DNA of 64,000 nucleotides from Actinomadura barringtoniae (GTDB lineage Bacteria > Actinomycetota > Actinomycetes > Streptosporangiales > Streptosporangiaceae). Position 1 is the first letter of the stretch, and the number at the start of each line of letters is the position of its first letter. The stretch is from assembly GCF_017573505.1 (NCBI RefSeq), contig NZ_JAGEOJ010000001.1:682001-746000 (forward strand), written 5' to 3'. Under the pieces are notes generated by a model, which did not search any database, was not told where the DNA came from, and saw nothing but the letters and a program-made list of their open reading frames with translations. The position numbers were made by a program, and so were the translations under genes. Below are positions 58,945 to 64,000 of this stretch, piece by piece.

Positions 58945-59382
58945 ATGCAGGTCATGCCCGAAGCACGGCGCGTGGTCGTCGGGGTCGACGGCTCGCCGAA
59001 CTCGATGGCCGCACTGCGCCGCGCGTCCGACGAGGCGTTCCGCCGGTCGGCCCGGCTCGAGGTGGTGCGCGTGCTGGACGGAACGCCCGGCCGGATCCGC
59101 ACCGCCAGGGCCTGGCTCCGGCTGCGCACCCTGGCCGCGCGCAAGATCCCGCGGTCGCGGCACATCCTCACCCGCCTGCGGATCGTCTACGGCGACCCCG
59201 CGGCCGTGCTGCCCCAGGCGGCCGAACGGGCGGAACTGCTGGTCATCGGCGCGCGGGTGAACTCGCAGCACGGCAACCCGTTCGGCGGCCACACCGTGCC
59301 GATCGTGCTGGACACCTCGCCCTGCGAGGTCGTCATCTGCGCCGACCACGCCGCGAGCGCGCGGGCCCGCACCGACCACTGA
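58945..59382 (+). CDS. Universal stress protein family protein
   Basis: 145 residues: RRVVVGVDGSPNSMAALRRASDEA at the start, then LLVIGARVNSQHGNPFGGHTVPIVLDTSPCEVVIC, in which the G-(x)9-G(S/T) ATP loop is recognisable but altered. AAGGAGG precedes the ATG. Short USPs of this type are common members of hypoxia/redox regulons. Confidence 0.85.
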   Translation: MQVMPEARRVVVGVDGSPNSMAALRRASDEAFRRSARLEVVRVLDGTPGRIRTARAWLRLRTLAARKIPRSRHILTRLRIVYGDPAAVLPQAAERAELLVIGARVNSQHGNPFGGHTVPIVLDTSPCEVVICADHAASARARTDH

Positions 59383-59442
59383 TCACCGCGGGGACGCGCT
59401 GCCCCGCAGGGCGCGCTGAGCCCGCAGGGACGCGCGCCGAGG

Positions 59443-62154
<2,712 letters not shown>

Positions 62155-62180
<26 letters not shown>

Positions 62181-62988
62181 GCGCGGCGAACCTCCCCGGC
62201 TGATCGAGCGGCAGCAGCGTGTAGCTGTCCTCGACCTCGACGAGCCGACCCTGCGGGAGCAGTTCGGCGAGCCTGCGGCCGTGCTCGGGCGGCATCACCC
62301 GGTCCTCGCTCGCCCACACCACCAGCGCGGGGCGCTCGAAGCCCGGCAGCCGTTCGGCGACCGGAATCAGGAACCGCCGGTCGGCCGCCGCCGCGCGCAG
62401 CACCCGCACGGTGTCACGACGGATCTCCGGCCGCGTCAGCACGGGTCGCATCCACCTCTTGGCGCTGGCGTCCCCGCGCTTGGTCAGCCAGCCGAACGCG
62501 ATCGGCAGCCGCCGCACCGGCTTCAGCCGCATCTGCTGCATGAACAGCCCGAACGCACGTGGCGGCAGCCTGCCGCCGGCCACCAGCGTCCGGCCGGTCA
62601 GCCCCGGCGGGAAGTTGTCGAACGCGTCGCACGAGGCGAGCACCGCCCGTTCCACCCGCTTCTGGTCGCCGGTCATGAGCAGCTGGACGAGCGCGCCGCC
62701 GGTGTCGACGCCGACGAGCGTGACGTCGCGAAGGTCGAGCCGTTCGAGGAACTCGCCGACGAGCGCGGCGATGCCCGGCAGCGACAGGTCGGCGCCGGCG
62801 TTCATGCCGTGGCGATGCGCGCCGAGCGGCAGCGTCGGCACCACGCACCGATGGTCGGCCGACAGCTCGGAGACCATGTCGTCCCAGAGCGAGCCGTCCA
62901 TCATCAGGCCGTGCAGCAGCACGAGCACGGGCCCGTCGCCGCTGTCGGTGTAGTCGATCGTTCCGGCGGACAGCTCGACCGTGCTCAT
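62155..62988 (-). CDS. Alpha/beta hydrolase with Asp nucleophile
   Basis: 277 residues. It has VLVLLHGLMMDGSLWDDMV as the oxyanion-hole region. The nucleophile elbow VGVDTGGALVQL carries Asp instead of Ser, as in haloalkane dehalogenases and epoxide hydrolases. VWASEDRVMPPEHG holds the later acid/loop region. A final catalytic His is not obvious in the short C-terminus (the VEVEDSYTLLPLDQP segment has none), so activity may be altered. The ATG overlaps the upstream hydrolase stop (ATGA). Confidence 0.85.
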
Positions 62989-63917
62989 GCCTGCGCTCCC
63001 GCGGCGGGCTCCGCGTCCACTCCTTCGGCGATCAGGTGGCGGCGCAGGAACGCCACCTCGGCCTCCACGACCCGCTCGTGGGCGTCCAGGAACGGCGCGT
63101 AGTGCCCGCCCGGCACCCGGAACAGCTCGCCGCGCGGGGCCTGCCGCGCGACCTCGATCGAGGGTCCGGGAAGGGCCGACTGGTCCTGATCCGCCACGAC
63201 GACCAGCAGCGGGCAACGGACCCGGGCCGCGTCGCGCCCCGGCCGGTAGGACCCGATGCCGAACGTGGAACGCGCGGCGACGTTCTGCTGCCATTGCGAG
63301 TAGCGGCCGTCCGGATCGAGCGCGTCCGGGGCGACGATGGCATCGGGGGTGGTCAGGGCCGCGACCGTCCCCGGCCGCCCGCCGAGCGGGACCAGCCGCG
63401 GCGGCCGCCCGGCCAGTCCGAGAACGGCGTCGGCCAGGCCCAGGACCGTGAGCCGCAGCATCGCGGACGGCCTCTGATGCCGGGCCGCGTTGCGCGTGAG
63501 CTTCAGCCCGTCGACGCCCGGCGTCTGGGCGATGGCGGCCGCGACCCGCGCGTCCCGCGCCGCTGTACGGAGAACGTGACCGCCCGCTGACGAGAAGCCC
63601 CAGAGCGCGATCCGGTCGGGATCGACGCCGGGCAGCGTACGGGCGAACTCGATGGCGGCCCGCCAGTCGGCGAGCTCATCCTTGATCCGGACGACCTGGC
63701 GCGGCGTGCCGCCGCTCTCCCCCAGCCGTCGCGGGTCGAACGCCAGGACGCCGAAGCCGGCCTCCTGGAAGCGCCGGGCGAAGCGGTCGGTGCCCGGCTC
63801 CTTGGTCACGGCGAACCCGCCGCACATGATGACGCAGGTGCCGCTTGTCCCCGGGTAGTACCACGCGGCGCAATCGTCGCCGCCACTGGCGAAACGAACC
63901 TTCTCGCGTTCGGTCAT
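62985..63917 (-). CDS. Alpha/beta hydrolase, S15/BAAT-like
   Basis: 310 residues. VIMCGGFAVTKEPGTDRFARRFQEAGFGVLAFDPRRLGESGG, then the nucleophile elbow LWGFSSAGGHVL (Ser near 110), LLVVVADQDQSALPG with the Asp and GGHYAPF with the His, giving a complete Ser-Asp-His triad. Probably an esterase or peptidase-like hydrolase. The ATG lies 7 bp beyond an 18-bp palindrome and has no Shine-Dalgarno. It heads a two-hydrolase operon. Confidence 0.88.
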   Translation of the reverse strand: MTEREKVRFASGGDDCAAWYYPGTSGTCVIMCGGFAVTKEPGTDRFARRFQEAGFGVLAFDPRRLGESGGTPRQVVRIKDELADWRAAIEFARTLPGVDPDRIALWGFSSAGGHVLRTAARDARVAAAIAQTPGVDGLKLTRNAARHQRPSAMLRLTVLGLADAVLGLAGRPPRLVPLGGRPGTVAALTTPDAIVAPDALDPDGRYSQWQQNVAARSTFGIGSYRPGRDAARVRCPLLVVVADQDQSALPGPSIEVARQAPRGELFRVPGGHYAPFLDAHERVVEAEVAFLRRHLIAEGVDAEPAAGAQA

Positions 63918-63924
63918 ACCAAAA

Positions 63925-63942
63925 GTGAACCACGTGGTTCAC
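63925..63942. promoter_or_regulatory. 18-bp perfect palindrome, likely TetR operator
   Basis: GTGAACCACGTGGTTCAC is fully symmetrical. It lies 7 bp before the hydrolase start on one side and 3 bp before the start of a partial gene on the other, so one bound repressor dimer could block both. Confidence 0.75.
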
Positions 63943-63945
63943 ATC

Positions 63946-64000
63946 ATGTCGACGGCGGGGTCCCACAAGGCGCCTCTTAAGCGCTCTCCTCGCGTTCCAG
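63946..64000 (+). CDS. N-terminus of a probable TetR family regulator (runs off the window)
   Basis: ATG followed by 17 codons: STAGSHKAPLKRSPRVP, a basic leader of the kind that precedes the HTH in many TetR proteins. It starts 3 bp after the 18-bp palindrome, which is compatible with leaderless, self-repressed expression. The identification rests on position and composition only. Confidence 0.45.
   Translation, partial: MSTAGSHKAPLKRSPRVP

Overview
The window is about 70% GC. It has many GTG and TTG starts, frequent ATGA/GTGA stop-start overlaps, several apparently leaderless genes and actinobacterial families (CvnABCD conservon, 13E12-type HNH endonuclease, WXG100-like proteins, DevS-like kinase, ArsI). 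This indicates a chromosomal segment of a filamentous actinomycete. The ArsI, beta-helix and YbaB/WXG content would suit Thermomonosporaceae (Actinomadura-like), but that placement is inference.

Layout. 1-4.5 kb: fatty-acid or alcohol catabolism genes (SDR, acyl-CoA dehydrogenase, medium-chain reductase) with two TetR regulators. 4.5-6 kb: arsenic locus, arsC and arsR divergent from arsI (C-As lyase), ended by a perfect 12-bp stem terminator. 6-9.5 kb: citrate synthase divergent from a methyltransferase over palindromic operators, then a DUF4407 membrane protein. 9.5-13.6 kb: two divergent regulator/enzyme pairs (MarR with quinone oxidoreductase, XRE with MFS exporter). 13.6-18.5 kb: secreted beta-helix protein, a large repeat-rich membrane protein and a DoxX protein.

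18.6-26.4 kb is a complete D-glucarate/galactarate pathway: GntP-type permease, LysR regulator, glucarate dehydratase, a second enolase-superfamily dehydratase, 2,5-dioxovalerate dehydrogenase and 5-dehydro-4-deoxyglucarate dehydratase. Three transcription units share one promoter layout: a 15-bp LysR-type box, 20 bp, TTGGAC, 18 bp, TANNNT. This defines a regulon directly from sequence.

26.4-28.8 kb is accessory. A 13E12/DUF222 HNH endonuclease lies between diverged inverted copies of a repeat, next to four tandem 73-bp units. 28.9-35.5 kb is the phenylacetate pathway: paaABCDE divergent from paaZ over a PaaR-like operator, with a TetR gene converging on paaE. 35.9-40.1 kb is a branched-chain 2-oxoacid dehydrogenase operon with an Lrp regulator.

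40.2-43.9 kb is the most unusual locus. It is a tightly coupled orphan type VII secretion toxin cassette: two YbaB/EbfC-like proteins, a WXG100-like protein, a CpnT-N-terminal-like carrier with a hydrophobic segment, an EndoU RNase toxin domain on a separate ORF overlapping the carrier by 8 nt in another frame, two paralogous candidate immunity proteins and one more unknown small protein.

44-50.6 kb: an MFS transporter, a CvnABCD conservon with an extra divergent roadblock gene, and an SDR. 50.7-58 kb: an NB-ARC/TPR ATPase that stops where a LuxR helix-turn-helix would normally begin, then an ABC exporter operon divergent from a two-component system. 58-62.2 kb: aquaporin, universal stress protein, DevS-like GAF kinase and two PNPOx-like paralogues, some preceded by DevR-like boxes, suggesting a redox/hypoxia stress group. 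62.2-64 kb: two alpha/beta hydrolases, with an 18-bp perfect palindrome between them and a TetR-like gene that runs off the window.

Short tandem repeats (15-73 bp) recur both between genes and inside linker regions throughout the window.
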